Notes under the pieces: generated by a model
The model's database searches: none
Told to the model about the DNA's origin: nothing
Seen by the model: the letters and a program-made list of their open reading frames with translations, nothing else
Part shown: positions 48,735 through 60,794 of the stretch, in pieces
Position numbering within the stretch: position 1 is the first letter of the stretch
Layout of the letters: the number at the start of each line of letters is the position of its first letter
DNA from: Diphasiastrum complanatum
Taxonomy: Eukaryota > Streptophyta > Lycopodiopsida > Lycopodiales > Lycopodiaceae
DNA: 64,000 nt
NCBI GenBank assembly: GCA_029204225.1
Contig: CM055102.1
Location: 46,102,252-46,166,251, forward strand
Reading direction: 5' to 3'
Program-made: the position numbers and the translations under genes

Positions 48735-51287
48735 AGCATCCATTAGCAGCATTCAATCAAAGATCTACACGATCCTTGACTCCTCAGGATCAAACTTTCT
48801 AGCATGGAAGGTGAAGACTTCTCTCATATTGAAAGGAGAAGGTCTATGGCCCTAGGTTGATGGCACAGAAGAGATGCCCACAACCACTGGCACAGGAGGT
48901 TGTATCACATGATTATAGTTGCTCTATACAATGCTACCCGGAGTGGAGCATTCAATGGTGTCAACATCAAAGATGCAGCATGCTTGAAATCCTGTGATGC
49001 TTGTAACAAAGGCAAGATGTCACGTATATCATTCGCCAAGGACTCTTTCAGAACGAAAGAACTCCTAGAACTGGTACACTCTGACATCTGTGGATTGTTT
49101 GATGTGGCCTCCCTGGGAGGTTCAAAGTACTACATCACTTTTATTGACGACTTCAGCAAGCTTGCAGCCGTGTACTTTATCCACAATAAGTCAGAGGCCC
49201 TGGACAAATTCATAGAGTCAAGAAGGTGAAGCAGCTAAGAACCGATAGAGGAGGAGAATACGTCTCCAAGCGCTTTGTAGAGTTTTGCACCAACAAAGAC
49301 ATACTTCACTTAAAGAGTGCAGCCTACACACGACAGCACAATGGTGTGTAGCCTACACACCATAGTACAATAGTGTGGTAGAGAGGAGAAATCAGACTCT
49401 CATGGTCTTGATCTACATGCTTGACAACAGACAAATCAAGATTGTCAGAGACGTGGGATTTGATGAGTCAAAGACAATGGCTGACGGAGATCCAGTTGGC
49501 TACAAAATCTTGACCAGACACTACTATGACCTGTCGACATCTAAGGAGGGAGCAGACCCTGAGCACCCAGAACAAGATGCTCAAATTCCAAATAGACAAA
49601 GTGACTATTCAGACGACGAGCAGCAAGGCGCACATCCTGTACCCAGGACACTTGCTACTCATCACAATTCAGCAGTCAGCAAAGGCAAGGCCATCGATCT
49701 GACTGCAAACTCTCCAAGAAGATCCACGAGAGAAAGAAGAGCACCTATCAGATTTGTACCTGATAGCTCAGCCTATATATCAGAGGAATTCTGTGGATTT
49801 GGAGGAGAACCTCAAACATATGAGTAAGCTATCAATTGTCCAGATAAGGACAAGTGGATTAAAGTGATGGAAGACGAGATGAATTCCATGGAGTAGAACA
49901 ATGTTTGAAATCTGGAGCCATTACTAGCAGACATGAAGATTGTAAAGTGCAAATGGGTTTTCAAATACAAGTACGGACCTGATGGCAACATATCAAAATA
50001 CAAGGCCAAATTGGTGGCGAAAGGTTTCTCCCAGAAGTATGGTGTTGACTATACTGAAACCTTTCTCCAGTCATAAAGCATTTGTCCTTACCCTACTATT
50101 TGCATGTGTAGCAATGTACAGTCTCAAGATCCACATAGTGGATGAAAAGACCACCTTCCTACATGGCAAGTTGAATGAAGAGGTCTATATGGACCAACCA
50201 CCAAGATTCATCTGCTCACGCTTTGCGAACTACACCTGCCAAATGCAAAGAAGCATATACGGACTGAAGCAGTCTGCCAGGCAATGATATAAGAAGAAGG
50301 ATCACACTCTCAGATCCTTAGGATTTCAACCATTGATGGCCGACTACAATGTCTATACAAAGATCACAGATGGAAAAATCATAATCATAGCAGTCTATGT
50401 GGATGACACTTTGATCCTGTCCGGAAGTGACGAGCTGATTGCTCAGGTGAAGCATGATATTTCATAGCATTTTGAAATATCAGACCTAGGGGAAGCAAGA
50501 TGCTACCTAGGATTGTAGATTGACAGAGATCTCGACGGAGGGAAGTTGTATCTTCCCTAGTCAAGATACATTCAGAAAATCATTGATGATTTTCAAATGA
50601 TAGACTGCAAGAAAGCTAATATGTCGATGGTAGCTGAAACAATTCTGACCAAGCAAGACTATCCGCAAAATGCAGAAGAGTAGGAAGCCATGCAGAACGT
50701 GCCCTACAGGAGGTTAATCAGATCACTCATGTACTTGGCAGATAATATATGTCCCGACATTGCTTATGTAGTTTTCAGAATGAGCCAATTTAATATCAAT
50801 ATGAAGGATTCCAAATCAAATCCTACAGCGATGCAAGCTGAGCACCCCTAAAAGGTGATTGCAAGAGCATCTCAAGAGGGTGTACAATAGCAGCCGGTGC
50901 AGCTGTGATATGGATCAGCATGAAGCAGACCATAATTGCGCAATCATCCTGCGAAGCAGAGTATGTTGCAGCAGCCAAGATGGAGAACGAGCTTACATGG
51001 CTCAAGGACTAGGAGAGAACTCCAACGAGCCACTGCTACTATTCATGGATAACACATCCGCCATTCATCTGATGAAGGATCCAGTGTTTCATTCCAAGAC
51101 GAAACACATTACTATCAAATATCATCTGAGAAGAGATCTGGTTGAGAAAGACAGGCTGAGGACCGAGTTTATTCCAACGAAACAGATGGTGGCTGATATT
51201 TTCACAAAGCCTCTTGACAAGACAATTTTTGAGAAGCAGCGTACAAGCTTAGAAATCAGAAAAATACCAGCTTTGAGAGGGAGCTAA
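48735..51287 (+). pseudogene. Copia family A, plus copy: gag stub, integrase, reverse transcriptase, RNase H
   Basis: Gag begins at 48735 with ATA in place of ATG (ATA-GCA-TCC-ATT) and runs SKIYTILDSSGSNFLAWKVK before a deletion at about 48897 into GAG-pre-integrase (NATRSGAFNGVNIKDAACLK, CDACNKGKMSRIS). Integrase follows (LVHSDICGLFDVASLGGSKY, FIDDFSKLAAVYFIHNKSEA, LRTDRGGEYVSKRF), with a short duplication of the CCTACACACCA segment near 49320-49375. The linker is 49375-49827 (VRDVGFDESKTMADGDPVGY, RRSTRERRAPIRFVPDSSAY). Reverse transcriptase includes DEKTTFLHGKLNEEVYMDQP, SIYGLKQSARQ and AVYVDDTLILSGS. RNase H ends 51287 (TKHITIKYHLRRDLV, IFTKPLDKTIFEKQR). Many stops; protease and most of gag are deleted. 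Confidence 0.88.
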
Positions 51288-52255
51288 AGAAACTGAGAGT
51301 TTCTATCTTTCAAAGCCTTTTCATTTTTCCTTAGTTTTTTCTTTGTTGTTTTTTAGCAACTATGTATTTTGAGCTATGTTTCGCACAGTCTGCTTTTTTG
51401 AACTGTTTTGTCGCACAGTTCGCATTTTTGGGTCATGAAGGTAGGTCTAAGACACTTAGAAAATAACTCTGGCAACTTTTCTCGACATTGTCGCATTTTT
51501 CACTTTTTTGCGAAAAAGGTGACAGTCTGTAAATGCCTTAGAAATGTTTTTCAGGCCTACCTTCGGGTTTTTCGCTTTTTTCACCTTTCAGGAAAAAGGC
51601 GAAGTTGTCCTTGTAAAAGTGAAGGTGCCCTTGAAAAAGCGAAAGTGCCCTTGAAAAGATGACGTTGTTATTCAAATTGCGAAAGTGTCTTTTGGCAAAA
51701 GGTGAAGGCCTGCATCGTGAAGGCACGGGCAATGGGCAGAAGACAGCTAATGCACGAACAACAGGAGAAGGTTATATGACACGACACGACACAAAATTCT
51801 TCGCAACACGGAACTCTTCACGCTCTAAGGACCAGGAAGATCAAACAAGTACCATGTAGTATAGCTTCCTGATCAGATATGATGATGTCATCAGAAGAGC
51901 GTTAGGACGTGCCTAATTCACCGCTCTTGTAATCTGAGATTAGTTGTAGATCGTTTAATCTCTCTAATCAAAATGTTACTCTAAATATATGTATTGCTAG
52001 ATCCATCAAGAAGAAAACAGTTAGGAAGAGAGTCACAGACATAGAGTGAGTTTACAGATTAACAGTAGCTAGTCATACTATTCGTGAGAGAGAACATCTC
52101 TCGCGCCAACGCGCTGACAGCGCTCAAAGGAGATATTGTAAATTCAGTTTTGATAATAGAAGAGATTTTTCTCAATGCTCTGTTTTGTGATGTGTATGAT
52201 CTGCAATATTGGAATGCATGCTAGCAGTAGATAAATTTTTGTTGTTGTTTTGCAA
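51285..52255 (+). repeat. Family A 3' LTR (truncated end)
   Basis: Begins TAAAGAAACTGAGAGTT after a purine tract (GAGAGGGAGC) and carries the family A landmarks in + orientation (GATCAGATATGATGATGTCA, CTCTTGTAATCTGAGATTAG, CGTGAGAGAGAACATCTC). The internal stretch 51490-51730 has repeated GCGAAAGTG/AAAGGTGAAG words. The end is cut near 52255, where unrelated sequence starts. Confidence 0.75.
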
Positions 52256-52299
52256 GAATTGTGGCATCAATGGAACTTGGATATGAGGATTTTAGACTC

Positions 52300-52700
52300 C
52301 AAAATCTAAGTGGCAGCCTTTTCATATTCACCGATGGTTGCCTTGGCCTTTTCCAACTCAGTCAAGGCCGTACCTTTGAATATGTCAAAGCGGCCTTGGA
52401 ATCCTTGAAGGGCCACTTTATAAGTGCCAACGTTTTTAAACAAATACCCGATTTTCGTTGGAGTTATCGGATGATCAAAAATCTGCATCTAAAAATATGC
52501 ACCACACTCAAAATGGAGTATTTCGGAGACTGAGAGGTGTCAGTAGAAGACATGGTGATTGGACAGTAAGTGTGAGTGTATATCAGAAGGCAAAAAAAGT
52601 TGACAGAAAGTTTTGGTCGTGAAAAAATTTTTCAAGAGTTCCACTAGCACAAGTGACAAATGAATCGAATTCCACCTATTTATAGGTGAATTTGGATTAC
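52300..52700 (-). mobile_element. Retroelement promoter and gag-like start (minus), unplaced
   Basis: On the minus strand a TATA-like CCTATAAATAGG (52676-52686 region) is followed about 150 bp later by an ATG (MSSTDTSQSPKYSIL, near 52550) and after a frame change by QIFDHPITPTKIGYLFKN and ELEKAKATIGEYEKAAT. The promoter part (GTGACAAATGAATCGAATTC) resembles 63708-63730. Family is unknown; gypsy gag is a guess. Confidence 0.4.
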
Positions 52701-53373
52701 ACAAAATACTAGTTTGGTTGATCAGTGCTAGAAAAAAATTTGCAGGCTTGTTCAATACTTTGAAAATAGCTTCCAATATTTCCAGCAAAGGTCTGGGACA
52801 AAAATAACAGTCTGGCGAACGTTCTGTAGATCTGGCAAAGGTAAGGCCATCATTCGTCCAAGTACTGTATAAATGAAAAAATTTAGGATCTGAACCTATG
52901 ACTGACCTAAATTTGACATTTTAAATCCATCTGGCATGTCGACAAAGGTTCATCAAGACTGGAAGATGATCGGCAAACGTTCCCAAAATGGCATAATGCT
53001 TAACATTCACCTAAGGTAAAAACAAATACCAACTGGTTAAAATAATGTTCGCCCAATTCAGTATGGGTATATCTGAGGTGGATCTTGCTTCTAAAAATTT
53101 GGCGAATAATTCTAACACAATTTGTGCAAAAAATGACCAAGAAAGTAATTTTTCAAGTCATTTTTCATAAAGATTTGATTCTTGAAAATACTTTTCTTCA
53201 ATTCTCCTTGATCTGATGACATTTTTGACTTTTGCTCACTAGTCTTTCCATATATATTTTTTTTTGTTTTGTTGTTTGTTTTTTTTTTCACTGTCTTTTT
53301 CTAGAAAAAAATATCAATTGAGTAGTAAAAACAAGAAATTGAAAAACAAATAAAATAAAAGCATCATTTGCAA
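52701..53373. other. Spacer, likely LTR/leader debris
   Basis: No coding domain. T-rich runs at 53250-53300. Probably the LTR of one of the two flanking gypsy-like fragments, but the ends were not found. Confidence 0.35.
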
Positions 53374-55805
53374 TCATGCTAACTGAACTGGCGGTGTAGG
53401 ATGCCAAAACTTGCATAGTCGGCTGCCATTTACTAGAGTATCAAAACGTTTTCCATCCAAATGTTTAAGAATAACTGCTTGATAGTTCAGTATTTCTTTG
53501 ACTCTATATGGTCCTTCACTGGTAAATTTCAATTTCTCCTTGATCAGCTTAGTTTTATACATCAACGCTAGATCTCCTTCTGTTTTTTTGTGTAACCGTC
53601 GATCGTGCCATGCCTTACGTCGAGCTTTCTCTACTGCTAACGCATGAACTGCCATCAATCTAGTTTCACACAATTTGTGCAAAGCTGCATGACGTAGTTG
53701 TAAAGATTTATCTTCATCTAATCGCTCTGTTGCTGCTATGTATAGAGATGGTACTAAAAATTCAATCGACATGATAGCGTCTTGACCATAAACTAGCTAA
53801 AATGGTGTTTGATTCGTGCTCCCTTTATAAGCGATTCTGAATGCCCATAATGTCGCATGCAATTTATGTTTCCAATCAAACCGACTCGCTTCAACTATTT
53901 TTGTCATAATAGTGCAGAGAATTTTATTGGAAATTTCAGCTTGGCCATTACCCCTAGGATAATACGGAGTACTAAACTAGTGTATAATGAAAAAGCCTTC
54001 CAACAAACACTTTATTGTTTGATTAACAAAGTGTGTACCACGGTCGCTGACAATTTCGATTGGACACACAAATCTGATAATGATATTTTCATAGAGAAAC
54101 TTAGTCGTATCACATCGGCAACTTTAACCACTTTGGGTTCAACCAACTTGGTCATATAGTTAGTTGCAACGATGATATATGTAGCTTGAGATCCTTTTGT
54201 CGTAGGATAAATAGGACCAATATAATCCAGGCCCGATTTTTCAAATGGTACTTGCGATAAAATCGGATGTAAGGGTCCATAATTCTGTTTCATAGGTCGT
54301 CGTGCTCGTTGGCAAACATCACATGACTGAATATAATTTTCAGTGTCTTTATGAAGTGTAGCCACTTGATTTCAAAAGTTTGCAAACAGTAATATATGTA
54401 GAGCAATGTCCTTCGCCCATGCCATCATGTAAAAACATTATCAAATCAGGTATTTCATGCGGTAAAACACATCTACGAAGAATATTATCCATTCTGTGAC
54501 GATACAGTTGTCCAACAATCAATTGATAAGGTTGTGCCTTATGAATTAATTGTCTCTTCTGTACTTTTGTCAAGGAGTCATTAGGTTGCTCTAGCATCAG
54601 GTACTCGACGATATCTGATGCCCACTCAGAACTGGTTCTACATAGAATAACGCAGCATCTAGAAGTTTATCATCCACTTAAGTATTAACTAGTGCGGATT
54701 CGATTTGTGAAACATGGTTGGCGAGATAATGATGTTTACCTTTTCAAACCACAACCCAAAAGTCAAATTTGGTCAATATAAGCAACCATCTTGCAATACA
54801 CCCTGTATTACACGTCTTGTTTACCAAGTAAAGTAATGGTTGGTGATCTGTATAAAATGCAAAGTGCGTTTCCATAAGATAATGCCATAATTTCCATACA
54901 GAAAAATCATGGCTAACGCTTCACGTTCGGTTGTTGAATAGTTTTTCTCTGGATCTGTAAGTTGTCTGCTTGTAAATCGTATTGGATAGTCCTTCTTGTA
55001 TTCACTTGCCTGCATTAAAACTGATCCAATTGCATATTTTGAGGCATCAATGTGAACATGAAATTCAATTGTCCAATCTGGAGAACGTAGTATCGGTGCC
55101 GAAGCTAACATTTTTTTTAATATTTCAAAGGCTTCTAACGCCTCAACTATCCAAATAGAAAGTCAGTTTGTATATAGGTCTTGCAAGATCTGCAAAGAAG
55201 ATAATAAAAATTCAATAATAATTTGCATGACCCATAAAGATATATATACCACATGTCCCAGAACAACTCCCTGATGAACCCAAATTTGATTGGAACAGTG
55301 TGCGGAATTGATAAAACAAGTGAATGAGACACACGAACAATAGAAGACAATAATTCATTCGAGATCAAACAAACTTGGAATGATATGTGCATAATAGCTA
55401 CAACATCATCTTTTGATCCTCTTGATGGTTGGTCACAGGTATGATCCATTGTTGATGAATCAACATCCTCTTTTTGGGCTACTGGTTTGATAGTCCAAGT
55501 GATCGGATCAACTTTGACTGCACGTTCACGATTTTCAAAAGTGATTTTGCCGGTACTTTAGTTATGAATCACTTGTGCAACTCATAACCATGGACATCCC
55601 AATAAGACTCGGTAGACATTTCGTGCTTCAGGTAAGTCAATTACTACAAAAGTAATGACAAACTGTACTCCAGCAATTTTGACAAGTGGGTCTTCAACCA
55701 TTTCTTGTGGACGGACAATAATTTGATCAGCTAGCTTAATGGCAAAAGCCGTAGGCTTAATCCTTGTAAGGCCCCACTTTGCGCAGAGCTTTGTTGAAAT
55801 CAAGT
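53374..55805 (-). mobile_element. Ty3/gypsy element, Tat/Athila-like, minus copy
   Basis: Going down the minus strand: protease (55840-55560, altered active site DGG then GVN; KLADQIIVRPQEMVEDPLVK, VYRVLLGCPWL); an interrupting LTR scrap (55280-55435); RNase H (55111-54821: EFHVHIDASKYAIGSVLMQA, EKNYSTTEREALAMI); integrase zinc domain (54597-54349: IVGQLYRHRMDNILRRCV) and core (54365-54012: CDVCQRARRPMKQNYGPLHP, KSGLDYIGPIYP; then YYPRGNGQAE-like text near 53960). The C-terminus is 53772-53374 (RRKAWHDRRLHKKTEGDLAL, VNGSRLCKFWHP). The VNGSRL type ending without chromodomain suggests the Tat/Athila branch. The reverse transcriptase is deleted. Confidence 0.85.
55280..55435 (-). repeat. Family A LTR scrap inside the gypsy element
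   Basis: GTGTGCGGAATTGATAAAAC, GAGACACACGAACAATAGAAG, GATATGTGCATAATAGC and CATCTTTTGATC follow the same order as in the family A LTRs at 13005-13130 and 22710-22840. Only the middle of the LTR is present. Confidence 0.6.
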
Positions 55806-55840
55806 TAACTCCTCAACCTCCATCTATCACGACTGTTTCT

Positions 55841-56880
55841 TTTGGAAATTGTCTATGCTGTATTGGTAGGGTAATATTTTTTTGCTCACTTTTCTAGGCT
55901 GCTCCGACATGGAGTACTTCATTAGATTCTTCAAATCCAGCACAAAAAGGTGGTTCTTGATGGACTTCTGGTTCAGTTTGAGTTAACTTTTGTACTAATA
56001 CTACAGATTTTCTATTATTCTAACAATATTAACATTTATCGAACTTAAGATGCCCATTTACTATAAATAAAATCTTCAGAAGTTTCAGCGGAAGTTTTGG
56101 CGAAGGTTACAAATGTAATACTGTTATTTTTGCAAAAAAGACTTTTTTGACAAAAATGGAACAATATGACACGTGGTCTGTGCTTATCGTTTGTCGAACT
56201 CACTGATGAACTAAAATAGTAAATTAGATTGACACAGACTTTGGTGAAGATTCTTTTTGAAAACTAAAATTTTTTGTGAAAAGGTATTAAGATCTCACAA
56301 AATCTTACATATTTCTAGATGAACAGTCACTTTGACCTTCTATTTTTTGAATTAACATTCGTTGACCTAGCAGTAGATAGACCTGAATCACACCTAATCG
56401 GAAGAATGTTCTCTTTCTGTATTTTTTTAGGGTTTTGGGTGTTTTTTGGTGTTTTCTGATGATTTTTTGATGTTTTTGAAAATCTGCTGGGAAGGAATGT
56501 TCGCCCTTCAAACTAAAGGTTTTGTGATCAAAACTAAAGGTGTCTATAACTCGGCGAATGTTTCTTGAAAGAAGGTAAAAAGCTATCAGCTCTGATGACG
56601 ATTTTTGCCTCCTTTTGACCAAGATCTGGCAGATTTGATCGATTGTTATTGTTTTTTCTGATTTTTCAGATACAGATGGATCTTAAGAATGGTGATCTGA
56701 GTAGCTTCCATTGCTCAATAATCAGAATAGATTTCAAACAACCAAATACATTCTTGAATTGAATTTCAACCAATTTTGGTGGGAGTCCCAACTTTATTCA
56801 CTAACTTGACATTTAGACCTTGCAACATTAAAAGTTCCGCAAAAAGGGTGACTTTCTAATTATCAAATAACTATGTGATC
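55841..56880. other. Unassigned region between gypsy and copia F
   Basis: The part next to 55841 is probably more gypsy gag-protease linker (minus). The ORF 56305-56622 (minus, Lys/Arg-rich) shows no domain I recognise. Nothing else is visible. Confidence 0.4.
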
Positions 56881-56889
56881 ATTGAGTTG

Positions 56890-57971
56890 GACTTACACAA
56901 GCAGGGTGCCAAATCCCTCTCACTTATTAACTAGGGTTAGGATTGCCTTGGGATTCACAAAACCTCCAACAGTAGATCACCCTCTTGTCCTCTCCATATG
57001 CCAACAAATAAGTGAAGTACTCTTTGTGAAAAGTCATGAACTTGCTCCATTATCAATCCACCATGGATCTAGATCTCCATCATTAGCAAGCATACATGAA
57101 GACATCACAAAAGCATCATCATTTGCATCTTGAACATCCAAACCATCCTCATCAAGAGTAAGATTACCTTGCTTGTCTCCTTGATCTCTCTTCTTCTTGT
57201 AGCACTCACTTGCAAAGTGTCCTTTGATGCCACAATAGAAGTGCTTGAGCTTTGATCTATTCTATTTTTGCCATTTGAAGAAGCATCCACTTGATCTTGC
57301 CCTTTAGACCACTTACTTTTGCTTTTGCCCTTGAATTTGCCTTTGATGAACAAAGTCTCCTCTCCAACTTGAGATGTTGATGAAGAGCCACCTCTTGCTT
57401 GAAGCCTATATTCTTAATTGATCAAGATCTCTTGAAGATCAATCAAACTTGGCAAAGTTTGTTGAATAGCGAGACATTGAACAATGTTAGCATGAGCATC
57501 CAATAATCCATTAAGAATAACTTGAACAAGCTCTCCTTCCTTAATGCTCTCATCAATGCAAGCCAACTCATCATTCAATGCTTTCACCCTCAAAATAAAA
57601 GTATGTGGACTTTCTTCACTATTTTGCAAACAAGAAAAGATTTGCCTTCTTAGAGTCAACACTCTAGAAGTAGACTTGGATTCATAAAGCTTCTTCAATG
57701 AATCCCAAGCATCCTTTGATGAAGTACTCTTACCAATTTCCTTGAGAAGCTCATTGGTAATATTCATCTTTATCATGTGTAGAGCCTTTTTGGCCCTCTT
57801 GTCATACCTCACTTGATCTTCTTGTATTTTTTGTCTCTCCTCCAAACCTATGACAATATCCAAAACATCATTCATCTCAAGAAGTGATTCCATCCTCACT
57901 TTCCACAATGAGTAGTTACTTGAGGTAAGCCTATCATTGGCTTCCAACATGACTCCACTTGATATAGCCAT
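56890..57971 (-). pseudogene. Copia family F gag and start of protease (minus)
   Basis: ATG at 57969-57971 opens a 185-codon gag ORF (SSNYSLWKVRMESLLEMNDV, DAWDSLKKLYESKSTSRVLT, ESPHTFILRVKALNDELACI), a typical plant copia gag (UBN2 family) that forms the particle. After a stop at 57414 it continues in other frames with a Ser/Lys-rich linker and a zinc knuckle whose first Cys is His (HFYCGIKGHFASEC near 57230). Then comes the protease start DPWWIDNGASS with the catalytic D-S-G changed to D-N-G (about 57060). The rest of pol is absent. Confidence 0.88.
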
Positions 57972-58312
57972 GTAGCAATGACCTGATCCTCTCTTTCAAC
58001 CTATTTCAATTCACAAAGCACTCCTATGAACAACAATTTTTTTTTTCAAAGGGAAATCACAAATAGAGTTTTGATCTACAAAAGATCCAATCTACGTATC
58101 TAAGAAACTTGATTTTGTTGTAGATTCCAATCTAGCATGCTCTAGCATTGATATTGTAAGAACCACTTGAAAATGACAATCTTGAGCCATTTGGAAGAAA
58201 TATTACACAAGTAGCATTATAACCAAAATCATATTAGAAGAACCCATGCAAACACCTGACCACAATCACACCAAAACTTGTCTCCACCCTATCCAAAACT
58301 GCATCTTAGCCA

Positions 58313-58505
58313 GGCTCTGATACTAATGTAAAGACCACTAGGGAAAACCCCTAAGATGAAGATAGGAAGACACAACAAGAGAGACTATGGAGCAAAACCA
58401 CCCAATCAAACCTAGATCCCTCCTGGAGTTCCCTCATGGATCTAGCCCCCAAGCCATGTTATGTGATAGCAAGAGGAGAAGAGCTCAACTGGTAAACTGT
58501 TTATT
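58313..58505 (-). repeat. Family F primer site and LTR end
   Basis: The reverse of a primer binding site (GGCTCTGATACTAA, 58313-58326) lies about 340 bp above the gag ATG on the minus strand. LTR sequence ending CTTTACA on that strand starts at 58327 and is cut near 58505. Confidence 0.6.
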
Positions 58506-58548
58506 TGATTTGTATTGGTGATACAACTTTCATTTGCACAGTGATAAT

Positions 58549-60366
58549 ATGCATTATCAATTTATTAAACATAATTTGAGTCTTATGCGTTTGTTGCAAA
58601 TCATGTTTGGTGGCAAAGAACTATTTAATAGATCGTTCATGCATTGGATCATCTTTAAGTCATGTTTTACCAAGAAAGTCAGCAAAGCAATGATGAAAAA
58701 TGCTCGGTTTGAAAAAATGAAAAATGAAATTGCAGAAATTGTTTTAAATAAGCTTCAAACTTACTTGGATGCAAATGTGATACAAGGTGCATGTGATGTT
58801 TTTGGAATTAGCAGAAATGCTTATTTTACATTTTATGAAATAGTTAAAGAAGTCTTTTCCCAAGTGATGGTGAATAAAACTTATCTTCCTCATCCATATC
58901 GGGTAAGATTAGCAAGAAATTATTACAATGATGGAATGTTCAAAGTAGTTGGCCAACCACTTTGTATAACTAAATTATACAAATCAGAATATGGTGAGCT
59001 CAATTGCAACGATTGCAATAATATTTTTCTTGATGTTGAAAATGTTTTAAAATACATTATTCGATTCTATAAACTAGACGAAGATCAAGTAAATAGAAAG
59101 ATCATTATAGTAGTAAAATTGGATAAATCTGAAATCATCAAAGGTCAGAAGTTGGAACGAGTGAGTGTCACTTTGATAAACAAAATTTCAAATACAGATG
59201 ATCGAATGTTTAGTGTTCAATTGGAAAATCACATATGGTGGTTGGCGACATTCCAGGTATACTTTTCATATTTCTTTTAAGTATCGTTATTAACATTTCA
59301 TACATTGTCATTTTTTATTAAACATGTCATGCATTACTTGCTTTTCTACAGGTCTTGAAAGAGGACTATAAAATACTTTCATGGATATTTTCACTAACAA
59401 ATTATGGCAAGATTATAAAGAGACATTTGGAGGGTGAGAAATTTACAATCGAAAATCATGAAAGTTTTCAAATTCAATGGCACCTTGCAGAGGATTTGAA
59501 AATTTTGAAATATATGTATATGTCTCTCATGGGACAACATCAAAGCATGCACGTCTTTATTGCATGAAGGATTGCTACAATATGAATTTGGAACGACCAA
59601 ACACTGGACCAACACGAGAAAGGGAAGATCCAAATATGAAAAGTGTTATACAAATTCCATTTTAAAATGTTCACATATGCACATTACATGTTGAGGTTCA
59701 TATTATTGAAATGGAAGAAAAGAAAATGTTCCTATTAAGCCATCAATTGGAGGTGCTAAAGCAAGAAGATTCTTATCCAATCACACATGGAAAGAATCTA
59801 GATACGGAATTTGGAAAGAAACTGTTCAAGCCACACGAACATTGGAAGTAGTAATTGAGTGAAAAAGGGACAATTGTGGAACAACTATCAAGAATGAAAT
59901 CCTTTCATCAGAAGATATGAGGACTTTGCAAAATCATTGCACCACATTTGTAAAATCTATACATGATTGTTGGAGAAAAGACAACATTACACATTACATG
60001 GTACTGATCTATTTCATTTTATGGTACTTATCTCATTCATGATTATATATATTTTATACTGATGCTACTTATTTCAACTCTTGTTTGCAGCACATCTTTC
60101 TTCATCATGCAACTTATTTTGCAAAGGAATATGGGAGCTTAAGTATCTGGTCATCACAAGGCATGGGAAAATCACATTGGCAAGCAAGAAGAGCATGTCA
60201 TAGAGCTACAAATCATGGCAGACACAATTCAAAAAATAAATATTTAGTTCAACTTTTTCGGTATTTTTACAGAAGAGTACAATTTAGATATCAAGCTAAA
60301 AACTTGCCAAATGTTACAATTTTTCGTAAGGCATTCAAATTCATAATAAAAGAGAGATCCTTGTAG
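58549..60366 (+). pseudogene. Spliced ORF of uncharacterised family, decayed
   Basis: Three exons can be seen: 58549-59256, 59352-60000, 60091-60366. Introns of 95 and 90 bp are GT-AG (TTCCAG|GTATAC, TTTCTACAG|GTC; ATG|GTACTG, TTTGCAG|CAC) and both junctions are phase 0. Exon 1 is open for 236 codons and has NCNDC, then IIIVVKLDKSEIIKGQKLER. Exon 2 has LKEDYKILSWIF and HLAEDLKILKYMY, a frameshift near 59510, SKHARLYCMKDCYN, stops at 59663 and 59850, another shift, and CWRKDNITHYM. Exon 3 has FAKEYGSLSIWSSQGMGKSH and ACHRATNHGRH. The order (substrate-like domain, ED-LKIL block, H-x-LYC finger, SQG-KSH block) resembles very large uncharacterised ORFs I recall from cnidarians and other basal eukaryotes; function unknown, a transposase-like role is a guess. 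It is not a retroelement protein. Confidence 0.55.
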
Positions 60367-60395
60367 TATATTAATAGTCTATTACAAAATATTCT

Positions 60396-60600
60396 TTAAT
60401 TTTCATCATCATCCTCTTTAAGATTCAGACGAATGGTATTGTCATGAAGAAACAATCTCCTTTCATATGGATCCAAAAATTCTTTCCTTTTGCTCATATC
60501 TATGTAACCCGAATAAAGGGCCATTGCAGATGATCTTTTTGTAGTATCATTGGGAGTATAAACCACTATTTTAATGGCCAAATACCTTTTGCATATATCA
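60396..60600 (-). pseudogene. C-terminal exon of an unknown ORF, convergent with the spliced ORF
   Basis: Minus-strand reading KIVVYTPNDTTKRSSAMALY, SKRKEFLDPYERRLFLHD, NLKEDDDEN and stop at 60396. The acidic tail and even composition look like coding sequence. Its end is only 30 bp from the stop of the + ORF, so the two would form a tail-to-tail pair. Its upstream part is cut by a family B LTR fragment at about 60637. It has no domain I recognise. Confidence 0.35.
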
Positions 60601-60636
60601 CTCATACAAATACATTCACATGCATGGAGACTTGTC

Positions 60637-60790
60637 AAACAAAAACTAAGTATGGAACAGCCTTGCTCTCAGGTAGAGACAGAAACCAACTATCAAGCCT
60701 CGGGTAGAGAGAGAATGCCGATGTGACTCAAAATGTTGTATCTCACATTAACTCCAAAAAACATAAGTACAAATGAACCATGTCTTCTAA
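60637..60790 (-). repeat. Family B LTR fragment
   Basis: On the minus strand the segment has the ACCCGAGGCTTGATAGTTGG and CTACCTGAGAGCAAGG boxes and ACTTAGTTTTTG seen in the LTRs at 23800 and 62000. It joins RNase H without the LTR start, a deletion junction. Confidence 0.75.
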
Positions 60791-60794
60791 TAGG

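Noticed and set aside
56305-56622. 105-codon Lys/Arg-rich minus ORF
   Set aside because: Composition reflects an A/T-rich repeated GGTGTTTT/TTTTTGATG stretch; no recognisable domain, no start context.
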